Of a DNA stretch of 64,000 bases, positions 40,571 to 51,988 are shown piece by piece. The notes beneath the pieces are model-generated. The model searched no databases, was not told the DNA's origin, and saw only the letters and a list, made by a program, of their open reading frames with translations. Position numbers and translations under genes: made by a program. How positions within the stretch are numbered: the first letter of the stretch is position 1; every line of letters starts with the position of its first letter. The DNA is from Rhinopomastus cyanomelas (lineage: Eukaryota > Chordata > Aves > Bucerotiformes > Rhinopomastidae): NCBI GenBank assembly GCA_013400115.1, contig VXBP01002338.1, positions 1 through 64,000 on the forward strand. Direction: 5' to 3'.

Positions 40571-43137
40571 CAGTGCAGAAGCAAAGTGAAGCATTGTTAG
40601 CCTGGTGGCAGTTCACAATTCTTCTAGCTTACAGTCCTCTCATTTTCACTCGCTGTCTCTTTTTTCAGCTTCTGATGGCAGCAAGGTTGGCTGGGAGGGT
40701 GCAGCTATCTCTTGACTGCCAGAAGGGGTTTCCTTGAGACGTCGCCCTTTTCTGTACTGCGGCTACTGAAAATATCCCACCCCAGTGCAGCCCTGCTCTG
40801 CTCTGCCCAAGCTGGCATTTGGAATGAACTCATTTGTGTGCCAGTGAGAGCAGCGGGTACTGGGCAGGGCTGGGAACGGGAGTATTTCAATCCTGGTGAT
40901 TTATTCCTTTGTCCATTGGCACCAGTGTTAGAAATGGCTCTGGGCTGAGAGGAGGAGGAAGAGTGTTTTTCATCAGTTTTCCCATGTTGCAGGGCTTTGA
41001 CAGCTTGGTAGTTGTCTGCAGGGAGCACAGGAGCCAATGTCCTCTTCTAAACGGCTGAAACCAAAAGCATTTTAATGCAGCGTTTGATTTTGTTAGCAGA
41101 AGGAACCTCTGAGATGAGCAAGACTATAGGACATAGCCCATGTGTTTTAGGACTGGAGATGGACCCTCAGGTGGACTCAGAGTCTTGGCTCTGGAGGCTT
41201 GGAATGAGGATCATTTTCCTGATAGTAAATACCAGCAAAGATCAGCGTTTGTTACAATCTGTTGAGGGTTTGGGTGTGCTTTGAGGCCATTACCCATCTC
41301 TGCCATCTTTTTTTATGCCAGTCAGTACCTAGTTTCAAGCAACCAGAGTAACGGAGGGTGACACTTACCGAAGACAGCTCCTAAATGGCCTGTAAAAGCA
41401 GAAACACTTTGTGGTGGAAGAGTAGGAAATGAGCAGCACCTTGCGCTGCCACAGGTCTGACAAACAGAAACAAAATGCTGGGTGTAGCGTTCTGTGTGAG
41501 CAGGGATTGCAGGGAATCGGTGGCAACGCTCACGGCTGCCAGGAAGTAAAACATCTCGTTCTCTCTATTCTGTTTTAGTTTTAATTTCGATGCGTTTTCT
41601 CTGACTCCGGAGTGTCACCTGTTGAACTGCTTCATTTAAAACTGCTCAGTGAGACAGTGGCAGTGTTGGAGAGGCTCTGACTCTACTGCCGGAGAGCACT
41701 GACTCGTAGTCAGTGTCTGTGGCAGCTCTTTAAAAAGCCTTACAGCTTCATCCAGAAACCAGATTTGGTTTGGAGCTCTTTCCCAGCCTCTGGTAATCCT
41801 GCTCTGCTGTAGTCAGGAGGAGCATCATGTCTCTAAAGAGCAGCTTTTTGTATTCTGGACTCGTAGCTGGTTGCTTTTCGTAATTCGAGCCATCTACTAC
41901 CATTATCAAACCTCAGTTGGCAATTTGAGAATGGAAAAAGCCGTTTAATTCCCCACCACCCTTTTCCTTCTCTGTTTTTTTAAAGAAAATATGTTTGTGA
42001 AAACTAGTCCTTGCTCCCCACAGTTCGAGTTATCCTTGAACAGACTGTAGGGAAGGCGATTCCCATGTCAAAGCTCATCAGGCCCAGAGTGTGAAGACAC
42101 ACAACACACACTTTGCTGGTCTATTCTAACCTCCAAATTAGTTAGAGAAGTTAGGTAGTGGCTGATGGGAGGTTGTTTTGTGGGTAGAGGTGGATGTTAG
42201 TCATTCGCTTGTAGCAGATGGTCCCTCGGGAGCTCTGTGACATGGATTAGTAGCTGCCTGCATCTCCTAGCACTAAGGTTTTCAAATTGTCTTCAGGTTT
42301 CTGTTGGGAATGGAAATGTGAAATTTGCACTGTCCAGGAAGATGCTGCTCAAGGACAACAGAGTAAAAGCTGCTTTGAGATCATCCTGTGTAAACGTTCT
42401 GCTGGAAGATTTCTTCCCTGGCTCCGGTTGTTCATCGGTGTATAGATCATTATTACTAAATAAAGGATTTATCTTTGTCAATAGAAACTGCTGTCCTGTC
42501 AAAATGGTTCTTCCAGCTCCCACAGCAGTTTCCAGAGGAAACAGTCGCTGGGATGGAAAGCGAGCAGCGGTGGGTTTGCTATCAGCCATGGCAGTGTGGC
42601 TCTGCCACCCACAGAGGGGAGCTTTGAACTGGCCTTTTCAGGAAAAGCGAATTCTCCTGGCAGTGTCGGCGACGCTGATCACAGATGAGGAGGCTGTGAG
42701 TTCCACGTGATGGATCAGAAAGGTGAGTTGAGAGCCCCAGTGCTGTTCTCACATGGCTTTTGTCTCCCCTTCTTTCTCGGTGCATGGAGCCGCAGAAGCC
42801 TGTGAGGAGACCTTGTGCTGGTGAGAACAGGAAATGTGGCTGAAAACCAGCTTGTGCTTAACTCCATGGGGGTTTTTTTTATAAGCAGAAACTCTTGTGT
42901 CAGCCCCAGCAGATCTGCGATAGAGTGAGACATTGCCATGCCGTGGCGTGTGGTTGCTGGCTGGATTTCTGCTTTAAGCAGCTCTAACTCCAGTTTCTCA
43001 TTATCAAGGGAGATGTTGGATTGGGGTTTTATTCTTTTACACATGATTTTAGTAGTTCATTGCACTTGCGCCATCGTCAATGGGAGCTTCAGGAGCCACT
43101 GGTCCTGCTGCCATAGTGTCTCAGAGAATTGCTGAGC
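40571..43137. other. Intergenic sequence without recognised features
   Basis: About 2.6 kb free of CR1. Open frames of 157 codons (42237-42710, +) and 98 codons (42293-42589, -) overlap each other and have no recognisable motif, so I do not call genes. Confidence 0.4.
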
Positions 43138-43808
43138 TCACAGAATCATTCAGGTTGGAAAAGACCCTTTGGATCATTGACTCCAACCACCAACCCTACT
43201 CTGCAAGGTCACCCCTAAACCAGATCCCCCAACACCACATCAAAGTGACTTTTCAATACATCCAGGGATGGAGACTCAACCACCACCCTGGGCAGCTCAT
43301 CCCAGTGCCTGACCAATCTCTCCAGGAAGAATTTCTTCCTGATTGTCAGTCTAACCTTCCCTTATTGAAGCTTGAAGCCCTTCCCTCTGCTTCTGTCGCT
43401 AATGACCTGTGAGAAGAGACCAGCACCAACATGTCTACAGTGTCCTTTCAAATGGCTGTAGAGAGCGATGAGGTCTCCCCTCAGCCTCCTCTTCCTCAAA
43501 CTAAACAGCCCCAACTCTCTCCATCTCTCCAATCATCAGATTGATTCTCCAGGCCCTTTTCCCGCATTTTTGCTCTCCTCTGTACTCGTTCCAGCACCTC
43601 AATGTCTCCCTTGTCCTGAGGTGCCCCAAGCTGAAATAAGTACTCAAGGTGCAGCCTCACAAGTGCTGAGTACTGGGAGACAATCACCTCCCTACTCCTG
43701 CTGGACACATAGTTTCTAATCCAGGCCAGGATGCCAATGGCCTTTTGGCCACCTGGGCACCCTGCTGGCTCATGTTCAGCCACCTGTCAGTTAGAAACCC
43801 CAGGTCTG
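43138..43808 (-). mobile_element. CR1 fragment, 670 bp
   Basis: Antisense copy with tail and the end of ORF2, parallel to 32735-33380: CCAACCCTACTCTGCAAGGT, CCATCTCTCCAATCATCAGA, GGGCACCCTGCTGGCTCATG. Confidence 0.9.
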
Positions 43809-43977
43809 TTTCTGCTAGTTCTACCTGGTCTGGAGTGAGACAGGGCAAGATTCTGAAGCAGGCTGGGGTCTTCCATCTTAACTGCCTGAATTTCCATCTG
43901 CTGTTTCTGGAGGTTCATCTGCTGTAGCTATAACAGTGACACTGCACAGGAACATTCCCTGAATGCTTACGGACACA

Positions 43978-44287
43978 GGTGGGTGTCAGGAGGATGGAGC
44001 CAGGCTCTGCTCAAGGGCCCCCAATGATAGGAAAAGGGGCAGCGGGTGTGAGCTGGAACAGAAGAGGTTCCACAGCATGAGAAGGAACTTCTTCCCTGTG
44101 AGGGTGACAGAGCACTGGAAGGGGCTGCCCAGGGGGATTATGGAGTCTCCTTCTCCAGACACATTTAAAACCTGCCAGGACATGTTCCTGTGTGACTGGA
44201 TCTAGGAGATCCTGGTGTGGGTGGAGAATTGGACTGGATGATCTTTCGAGGTCCCTTCCAACCCCTAAAGTTCTGTGATTCAGTGAA
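43978..44287 (+). mobile_element. CR1 3' fragment, 310 bp
   Basis: Sense copy from GGTGGGTGTCAGGAGGATGG to AAAGTTCTGTGATTCAGTGA, young type, slightly diverged. Confidence 0.92.
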
Positions 44288-44807
44288 GTCATTCATTTTT
44301 GAAGGGAAGAGCTATAATGGGAACATGCTGGGGGCATTTCATTTCTCCATGTGTACATTTGACTCATATTAGTGCCACTTTGAGGGGAGGGGGTTGTGTG
44401 TCAAGGAAAACTGTGATTTCAAATCCATTATTTTCCAGTCTTCACTGGAATTAGGAACCATTGCGAGGTTCCCACGCTCAGTTAACATCCCATCTGTGTG
44501 CAAACACTGGCTGTCGAAGTGAAAACTGTATTTTATCAATTATCTGCTGCTTCCCAGCGCCAAAAAAAGATTCCAATAGGGTTTCTTTTGGCTACTTGAG
44601 CAATGAAATCGACAGACTTCCCTACCTGTAGTCCCAGTGTCTGCTGGAAATTGGTCGTTTGGGGCTGTGCAAAGGACTGGAGCCTGGACGGGAAGTGGGG
44701 GCCGAGGAGGAGGTTACAGTTCTGGGAGGCAGCCAGGGTGTTTTTTCCAAAGATGACAATTACATTTTTTCACACATGTGCAGTGTTTTGGCATCGCTGA
44801 TGTCTCC
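44288..44807. other. Intergenic spacer
   Basis: About 520 bp without recognised features. Confidence 0.4.
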
Positions 44808-45195
44808 AGGTCTGGAGTCCCCTACATCAGAAGGACACAGAGCTTCTGCAAGGTGTCTAAAGGAGAGCAACTCGAACGATCAGAGGGCTGGAGCACCGTG
44901 GAGAGGCTGAGTGAGGTGGAGTTGCTCAGTCTGGAGAAAAGGAGGCTCCCAGGTGACCTTCTAGCAGCTTTCCACTCTACAAGAAAGCTAGGGTAGGGCT
45001 TTTGATGCAGGTGGTAGCAGAGGATAAGGGGAAACGGTTCCAGGCTTCAAGAGGGAAGATTGAAGTTGGCCATGAGGAGCAAATTCTTTGCTATGAGGGT
45101 GGGAAGATGCTGGAACATGGCTGTGGCTTCCCCATCCCTGGCAGTGTTGAAGGGCAGGTTGGCTGGGGCCCTGAGTAACCTGCTCTAGTGAGGAT
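44808..45195 (+). mobile_element. Older CR1 fragment lacking its 3' tail
   Basis: Sense copy: CATCAGAAGGACACAGAGCT, GAGTTGCTCAGTCTGGAGAA, GTGTTGAAGGGCAGGTTGGC, stopping at CTGCTCTAGTGAGG, before the expected tail. Confidence 0.8.
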
Positions 45196-45660
45196 ATTCC
45201 TTCTCAGAATGATGTGGAACCTTCTATGTTCCAGCTTACAACCATTGCCCCTTGTCCTGTCACTAGATGACACTGAGAAGAGCCCGGCTCCATCCTCCTG
45301 ACACCCACCCCTCAAATATTTATAGACATTAATGAGGTCACCCTTCAGTCTCCTCTTCTCCAAGCTAAAGAAACCCAGCTCCCTCAGCCTCTCCTCCTAA
45401 GGGAGGTGCTCCACCTCCTTCATCATCTTCGTTGCCCTACGCTGGACCCTCTCCAGAAGCTCCACATCCCTCTTGAACTGAGGAGCCCAGAACTGGACAC
45501 AATACTCCAGGTGTGGTCTCACCAGTGCAGAGCAGAGGGGGAGAAGAACCTCGCTTGATCTGCTAACCACCCCCTTTCTGATCCACCCCAGGATGCTGTT
45601 GGCCCTCTTGGCCACAAGAGCACATTGCTGGCTCATAGTCATCCTGCTGTCCACCAGGAC
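45196..45660 (-). mobile_element. Young CR1 fragment lacking its 3' tail
   Basis: Antisense copy from ATTCCTTCTCAGAATGATGT through CATCCTCCTGACACCCACCC and GTGTGGTCTCACCAGTGCAG to ATCCTGCTGTCCACCAGGAC. It closely resembles 50590-50956. The last ~190 bp of the element are absent at the left end. Confidence 0.9.
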
Positions 45661-45830
45661 AGTTTAACACTGTTGCCTCCTGTCCTGTCTCCTCATTCCC
45701 AGATCAAGAGTCCTTGCCCATGTTTCCTGTAGCCTTCTTTAAGCGCTGAAAGGCTGTGCTAAGCTGTCCCTGGAGCCTTCTCCAGGCTGAACAACCCCAG
45801 CCCTTTCCTCAAAGAGAAGGTTGTGATCCT
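45661..45830 (-). mobile_element. Older CR1 internal fragment
   Basis: Antisense piece: TTGCCTCCTGTCCTGTCTCC, GTAGCCTTCTTTAAGCGCTG, TTCTCCAGGCTGAACAACCC; neither end of a CR1 is present. Confidence 0.75.
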
Positions 45831-46294
45831 TTCTATGTGAAGTGCTGCTGGTTACGCTGGCAAGCTGCATGCCAGGCCACAGGTAACTTCCTAAATAGAC
45901 ATCAAGACTTGTCCCACGGGAGTAAATTATGATTAACTTTCTTTTGAGTCAGCAGGCAGTGGTGGAGGTCTGGCTGATGGAATACAGTGTGTCTGTGCAT
46001 AATTAATATTGTGAATTCTCAGAGCTGCCAGGCCAGTTCTCCACAGCTGCAGCGTAGCTGTGACTGGTCACCTTTAGTGTTTCAGCATAGGATCTCTCTC
46101 AGATGAGAAGTGTCAGTTGTACCAGTGGATCTGTTAATTAAAAAAAGAGGGGAAAATGTGTTTTAATGTTGTGGGGTAGGATTTCAAATCACATCCCCAA
46201 AGCTGAAAGACTAATGTGACAGCTCAGCTCCGCCACGTTTTGTTCCCAATTGTCAGTGCTGTGTAGCCCTTTATAAAATGGTTGAGTCTTCAAA
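45831..46294. other. Intergenic spacer
   Basis: About 460 bp without recognised features. Confidence 0.4.
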
Positions 46295-47030
46295 TCATGG
46301 AGTGGCCAGAGTTGGAAGGGACCTTAAAGATCATCCAATTCCAACCCCCCTGCACAGGCAGGGACACCCTCACTAGAGCAGGTTACTCAGGGCCCCAGCC
46401 AACCTGCCCTTCAATGCTGCCAGGGCAGCCACAACTGCCTTGGGGACCCTGGTCCAGCATCTCCCCACCCTCATAGCAAAGAATTTGCTCCTCATGTCCA
46501 ACCTCTTGAAGTCTGGAACCCTTTCCCCTTGTCCTTTCACTACCACCCATGTGAAAAGTGCTACCCCTGCTTTCTTCTAGCCCCCTTCAGAGACTGAAAA
46601 GCTGCTAGAAGGTCACCTGGGAGCCTCTTCTTCTCCTGGCTGAAAAACCCCACCTCTCTCAGCCTGTCCTCAGAGGGGAGGTGTTCCAGCCCTCAGATCA
46701 TTTGAGTTGCTCTCCTCTGGACACCTTGCAGGAGCTCTGTGTCCTTCTGATGTTGGAAGGTCACCAGAACTGGACCCAGTACTCCAGCTGGAAGAGAATG
46801 CCCTCCCTCGACTGACTATCACTGCTTTTTTTGCTGCAGCCCGGGATATGGTTGGCTCTCTGAGCTGCCAGTGCACACTGACAGCTCCTGCTCAACTTCT
46901 GCTCTACCCCCAAGTCCTTCTGCTCAGGGCTGTCCTCAATCCTTTCTCCTCCCAGTCTGTATTGGTGCCTGGCATTGCCTCGACCCAGTTGCGGACCCTT
47001 GCACTGCACTTGTTGAACTTCATGCACGTT
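46295..47030 (-). mobile_element. Older CR1, 735 bp
   Basis: Antisense copy of the 30920 subfamily: GGAGTGGCCAGAGTTGGAAG, ACCCCCCTGCACAGGCAGGG, CACCTCTCTCAGCCTGTCCT, then degenerate ORF2 (GGTTGGCTCTCTGAGCTGCC; TGGTGCCTGGCATTGCCTCG). Confidence 0.88.
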
Positions 47031-47827
47031 GCATGAGTCAAGTGTTTGTGCCTCACCGATGCAACATGTGCTATGGAAGGATTTCGAGCCTCATCCTAGA
47101 GGAAAGAGAGAGGGAAACGTTTTTCCCCTGCATTGTTGAGGGTGAAGCACAATGGATCAGCTCACGTTGCATCCTCTAAATGCTTCGTAAAGTGCTCTGT
47201 GAGCATCTTGTGAAGATTTTACCGGCCTTGTGCAAACACCAACAAATAGTTAGAAAAGCGGAGATTGAAGCGATGGAAAGTTTCCATTTTGCACTGGTTA
47301 AAGTGGTGCTGAAGGTCAGTCTGTAATTGAGAGGGAACATTTCAGGCATCAGCTGTACTTGAGTCGTGAAACGGGCTCCGTAGAGCTTTTAAGACATGGA
47401 AATACACCTTCAGGTGTTGCGATGCAGGGCTGTAAAAATCTGCGCTTCTTCATGACTTGAAAAACTTTCCAGCTTTTCAAAAACACCGATAAAGAATTGA
47501 GATCATTTACCATTCAAACCAGGGACTGTTTTGTGGGAGAACCTGTATCTGCAGGATTTTGAAGTGGCATCACTTACTGCTGCTGTTGAAGTGTGGGTTT
47601 AGGATGTTTGTGAGACAAAAGGAAGGGAGGAGAGCACAAGACAAAAGCATTTAAGGCTGGAGTTGTTACTTCTGCCCTGTGCAAACTCCTTGTTGGTTTC
47701 TCTCAAAGGCTGTGGAAGGACTGAAGATGCAGAAGGCCAGCTCTTAGGACAGTCCTGCAGCTTCTGCTGGAAGGAATCTCTGAGGAGCAGCAAAGTGTCC
47801 ATTAGCAATTAAATCAAATCAAGTCTG
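47031..47827. other. Intergenic spacer
   Basis: About 800 bp without recognised features. Confidence 0.4.
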
Positions 47828-48157
47828 TGTTGTGAGGAACAGCTGACAGAGCTGGGGCTGTTTAGCCTGAAGAAGAGGAGACTGAGGGGAGACCTTGCTT
47901 TCTACAACTGCTTGAAAGGAAGGACGAGGGGAAATGTCCTGAAGGTGCACCAGGGGAGGTTCAAGTTGGTGTCAGGAGGAATTTCTTCCCTGAAAGGGCT
48001 GTCAGGCACTGAACAGTTGCCCAGGGAGGGAGTTGAAGAGAAGGGTAGATGTTGCATTGGGTGACAGGGTTTAGTGGTGCTGGCAGGGCTGGGAAAAGGT
48101 TGGACTTGATGATCTTGAAAGTCTCTTCCAACCAAAACTGCTCTATCATTCTAATGC
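47828..48157 (+). mobile_element. CR1 3' fragment, 330 bp
   Basis: Sense copy: CAGAGCTGGGGCTGTTTAGC, GACTGAGGGGAGACCTTGCT, CACCAGGGGAGGTTCAAGTT, TTGGACTTGATGATCTTGAA. Several internal deletions. Confidence 0.88.
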
Positions 48158-48330
48158 CAATGCTAAGTGCTAATAAACTGCCACTGATCTGGGGAAGTTG
48201 ATGTGGGTCCACATCTGGGGCATTTGGCCAGCTCTGCCTCCTGTTGTGTAGTAGACACCATGAAGACCTGAAGCATCAACAAGAGGAGGAGTGTTTTGGT
48301 GGCCTTTAGGCTGTTTCATGGTTGTTCTTT

Positions 48331-48460
48331 GGAGACTTTTGAAACCTGCCTGGATATGTGCCTGTGTGACTTGGTCTAGGTGATCCTGCTGTGGCAGGGG
48401 GATTGGACTGGATGATCTTTTGAGGTCCCTTCCATTCCCTAATGTTCTGTGATTCTGAGA
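48331..48460 (+). mobile_element. CR1 3' terminal fragment
   Basis: Sense tail: TTTGAAACCTGCCTGGATAT, TGACTTGGTCTAGGTGATCC, GATGATCTTTTGAGGTCCCT, TGTTCTGTGATTCTGAGA. Confidence 0.9.
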
Positions 48461-49096
48461 ATTGTGACTTTTCTGCAAATATAAACCACACATGTGCACC
48501 TGACAACTGTTTAAAGTTGAGAGTTTAAGAATCTGGAGAAGAACAACCTGAACAATTGTATTGTGGAGCAGCTGAAGTTTATCTTTAGAGAGTGCGGAGG
48601 GACGTGATTCATGTGCAGTGGGGTGTGTAGACCACAGAGTGACTGTAATGGACGTCATTGCAAATGTCATTTGCCTGAGCAAACTGTTGCTGATGTTTCT
48701 GAGGTAAAGTAATGACCTTCAGCTGTACAATATAGTGACTTTTTTTAAACGGTATTTTGCAGTATTTAAATATAAATGTCAGAGGAAGAAAAATTCCAAG
48801 AGGTGAACCTGGGTTAGCAGGGGAGGGAAGATTTTTGAGATGCAGTGCCTTAACTGCAAATGCTAGTCATGGCCTCACATAGCAGCAGTAGTTTTCCTTG
48901 CAGCTCCACGTGCAAGCTGGTCACTTCTCCTTAAACATCACCTTGCTTTGCTCTGTGTCTGGGCTGGAATTCTCCTGGAATTCTCCCTAAATTTGTTGTT
49001 GTCTACAAACTCAAAGAGACATGAACAGGTTGTGTGTGTTAGGGCAGTTCTCCCTGTAGCTGCAGAGTGCTGCCTGTCAAAGGACCTTATCATTAT
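48461..49096. other. Intergenic spacer
   Basis: About 635 bp without recognised features. Confidence 0.4.
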
Positions 49097-49286
49097 CAGC
49101 AGGACATTGAGGGGCTGGAGTGGGGCCAGAGAAGGGCAACAGGGCTGGGGAGGGGGCTGGAGAACAGGCCCTGTGGAGAGCAGCTGAGGGAACTGGGGTT
49201 ATTTAGTCCAGAGAAGAGGAGACTGAGAGGAGACGTTCTCGCTCTCTACAGCTACCTCAAAGGAGGTTGTATCAAGGCTGATGCCT
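49097..49286 (+). mobile_element. CR1 internal fragment lacking its 3' end
   Basis: Sense piece: AGGACATTGAGGGGCTGGAG, GGGGAGGGGGCTGGAGAACA, AGCTACCTCAAAGGAGGTTG, ending ATCAAGGCTGATGCC. The 3' UTR and tail are missing. Confidence 0.85.
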
Positions 49287-49597
49287 TTTGAATGTCCTGG
49301 GCAGAGCCCTTTATTTCTCCTTAAGTGCCACTGCACAGACTTGCCTGTCTGCTGAAATGGGGGTGGGTGCTGCATTGCTGCAACTGAACTCAGTCCACAC
49401 TGGCCTTTTGCTTTGTCAGTCCCCTGGAGCTTTGATGTTGGCAGCTGAGCACAGAAACCCTCCTTCAGCAAATGCAGAACTCAGTGGCTGAAGTTTGACC
49501 TCCTGGATCGCAACGTGAGCAAGATATACCTGTCACTAAGCAAGAGGATTCCTCCATGCAGGACATCAGGGTTTTTTACGAGCAGCTGCTGTTCCCT
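49287..49597. other. Intergenic spacer
   Basis: About 310 bp without recognised features. Confidence 0.4.
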
Positions 49598-50348
49598 GAA
49601 TCTCAGAACACTAGGGATTGGAAAGGACCTCGAAAGATCATCCAGACCAATCCCCCTGCCACAGCAGGATCCCCTGGATCCAGTCGCACAGGAACATGGC
49701 CAGGCAGGTTTGAAACATCTCCAGAGAAGGAGACTCCACAACACCCCTGGGCAGCCCCTTCCAGTGCTCTGTCACCCTCACCGGGAAGAAGTTCCTTCTC
49801 ATACTGATGTGGAACCTCCTATGTTCCAGCTCACATCCATTGCTCCTTGTCCTATCACTAGATGACTTTGAGGAAGAACCTGGCTCCATTCTCCTGACAC
49901 CCAACTTCACATATTTATCAACATTAATGTGGTTGCCCCTCAGTCTCTCCCTTTTTCCAAGCTCAAGATACCCAACTTCCTCAGTCTTCTCTCATCAGGG
50001 AGATGCTCCACTCCCTTCATCATCTCTGTCGCTCTGCTCTGGAGTCTCTGTGTCCTTCTGGAACTGAGGGGCCCAAAACTGGACAGAATATTCCAGCTGT
50101 AGTCTCAGCAGTGCAGAGCAGAGGGGGAGGAGAACCTCTCAATCTGCTAAACACCCCCTTTTAATCCACCCTAGGATGCCATTGGCTTTCTGGGCCACAA
50201 GGGCCCATTGCTGGCTCATGGCCATCCTGCTGTGCACCGGGACCCCCAGGTCCCTTTCTCCTCTGCTGCTCTCCAACATGTCAATCCTCAACCTCTACTG
50301 GTTCCTAGGGTTGTACTTGCCCAGATGCAAAACTCTACACTGCCCTTT
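49598..50348 (-). mobile_element. CR1 fragment, 750 bp
   Basis: Antisense copy from the tail (CTCAGAACACTAGGGATTGG) through CCTCACCGGGAAGAAGTTCC into ORF2 (TTGCTGGCTCATGGCCATCC; CTTGCCCAGATGCAAAACTC). Confidence 0.92.
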
Positions 50349-50400
50349 TTACAGCAAAATCAGTGGTTGGGATTTCCATCGGGTATTAGACTCTCTAATG

Positions 50401-51690
50401 TCATAGAATCATAGAATCATTACAGATTGGAAGGGACCTCAAAAGATCATCTAGTCCAATCCCCCTGCAACAGCAGGATCACCTAGACCAAGTCACATAG
50501 GAACACATGCAGGCAGACCTTGAACATCTCCAGTGAAGGAGGCTCCACAACCCCCCTGGGCAGCCTGTTCCAGTGCTCCGTCACCCTCACCAGGAAGAAG
50601 TTCCTTCTCAGAATGATGTGGAACATTCTGTGTTCCAGCTTACAACCATTGCCCCATGTCCTGTCACTAGATGACACTGAGAAGAGCCCGGCTCCATCCT
50701 CCTGACACCCACCCCTCAAATATTTATAGACATTAATGAGGTCACCCTTCAGTCTCCTCTTCTCCAAGCTAAAGAAACCCAGCTCCCTCAGCCTCTCCTC
50801 GTAAGGGAGGTGCTCCACCTCTCTCATCATCTTCGTTGCTCTACGCTGGACCCTTTCCAGCAGCTCCACATCCCTCTTGAACTGAGGAGCCCAGAACTGG
50901 ACACAATACTCCAGGTGTGGTCTCACCAGGGCAGAGTAGAGGGGGAGAAGAACCTCNNNNNNNNNNNNNNNNNNNNNNNNNNNNNNNNNNNNNNNNNNNN
51001 NNNNNNNNNNNNNNNNNNNNNNNNNNNNNNNNNNNNNNNNNNNNNNNNNNNNNNNNNNNNNNNNNNNNNNNNNNNNNNNNNNNNNNNNNNNNNNNNNNNN
51101 NNNNNNNNNNNNNNNNNNNNNNNNNNNNNNNNNNNNNNNNNNNNNNNNNNNNNNNNNNNNNNNNNNNNNNNNNNNNNNNNNNNNNNNNNNNNNNNNNNNN
51201 NNNNNNNNNNNNNNNNNNNNNNNNNNNNNNNNNNNNNNNNNNNNNNNNNNNNNNNNNNNNNNNNNNNNNNNNNNNNNNNNNNNNNNNNNNNNNNNNNNNN
51301 NNNNNNNNNNNNNNNNNNNNNNNNNNNNNNNNNNNNNNNNNNNNNNNNNNNNNNNNNNNNNNNNNNNNNNNNNNNNNNNNNNNNNNNNNNNNNNNNNNNN
51401 NNNNNNNNNNNNNNNNNNNNNNNNNNNNNNNNNNNNNNNNNNNNNNNNNNNNNNNNNNNNNNNNNNNNNNNNNNNNNNNNNNNNNNNNNNNNNNNNNNNN
51501 NNNNNNNNNNNNNNNNNNNNNNNNNNNNNNNNNNNNNNNNNNNNNNNNNNNNNNNNNNNNNNNNNNNNNNNNNNNNNNNNNAGTATAGACAGAGGCAAAG
51601 AAAGTGTTGAGTATCTCTGTCTTCTCTGCATCCTCTGTCTCCAGGGCACTGACCTCATTCAGCAGGGGGCCTACGCTGCCTCTAGCCTCA
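50401..51690 (-). mobile_element. Long young CR1 with tail and upstream ORF2, middle in a gap
   Basis: The tail is a doubled TCATAGAATCATAGAATCAT. The 3' UTR and end of ORF2 run to the gap at 50957. Past the gap, 51582-51690 read antisense gives NEVSALETEDAEKTEIL and NTFFASVYT, the segment just before the CR1 reverse transcriptase domain. One element spans the gap. Confidence 0.9.
50957..51581. other. Assembly gap (625 N)
   Basis: A run of N inside a CR1. The missing part should hold most of the reverse transcriptase, so the printed size is probably too short. Confidence 0.99.
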
Positions 51691-51912
51691 TAAAATATTT
51701 TGTACCAAAAAGTGGCTGTAAGTTGCTTAATGACTTCTGAGCCTTCCTTTGTCCATTTTATGTTGTTAGTTTGTAATTAACTACCATAACTGTCAGATTT
51801 AGCTGGATTCCTCCATGGTGCTCTCAGAAAGTATTTATCCATGGAGTGGCCTGTAACGTGTGTCCTGTGTACAATACCCACTGGAGTGGCGCGGTTAAAG
51901 CTCTTCTATTAG

Positions 51913-51988
51913 AATCATCATAGAATCATAAGGGATTGGAAGGGACCTCGAAAGATCATCTAGTCCAATCCCCCTGCCACAACAGGAT
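51913..51988 (-). mobile_element. Very short CR1 tail
   Basis: Only the last ~75 bp of an antisense CR1: AATCATCATAGAATCATAAG, GGATTGGAAGGGACCTCGAA, AATCCCCCTGCCACAACAGG. Confidence 0.9.

Noticed and set aside
42237..42710. 157-codon + frame and a 98-codon - frame over the same bases
   Set aside because: Mutually overlapping, no motif, no promoter or poly(A) context; chance frames.
45196..51690. Segmental duplication between 45196-45660 and 50590-50956
   Set aside because: The shared sequence is confined to CR1; flanks differ, so two insertions of one young subfamily explain it, though recombination between them remains possible.
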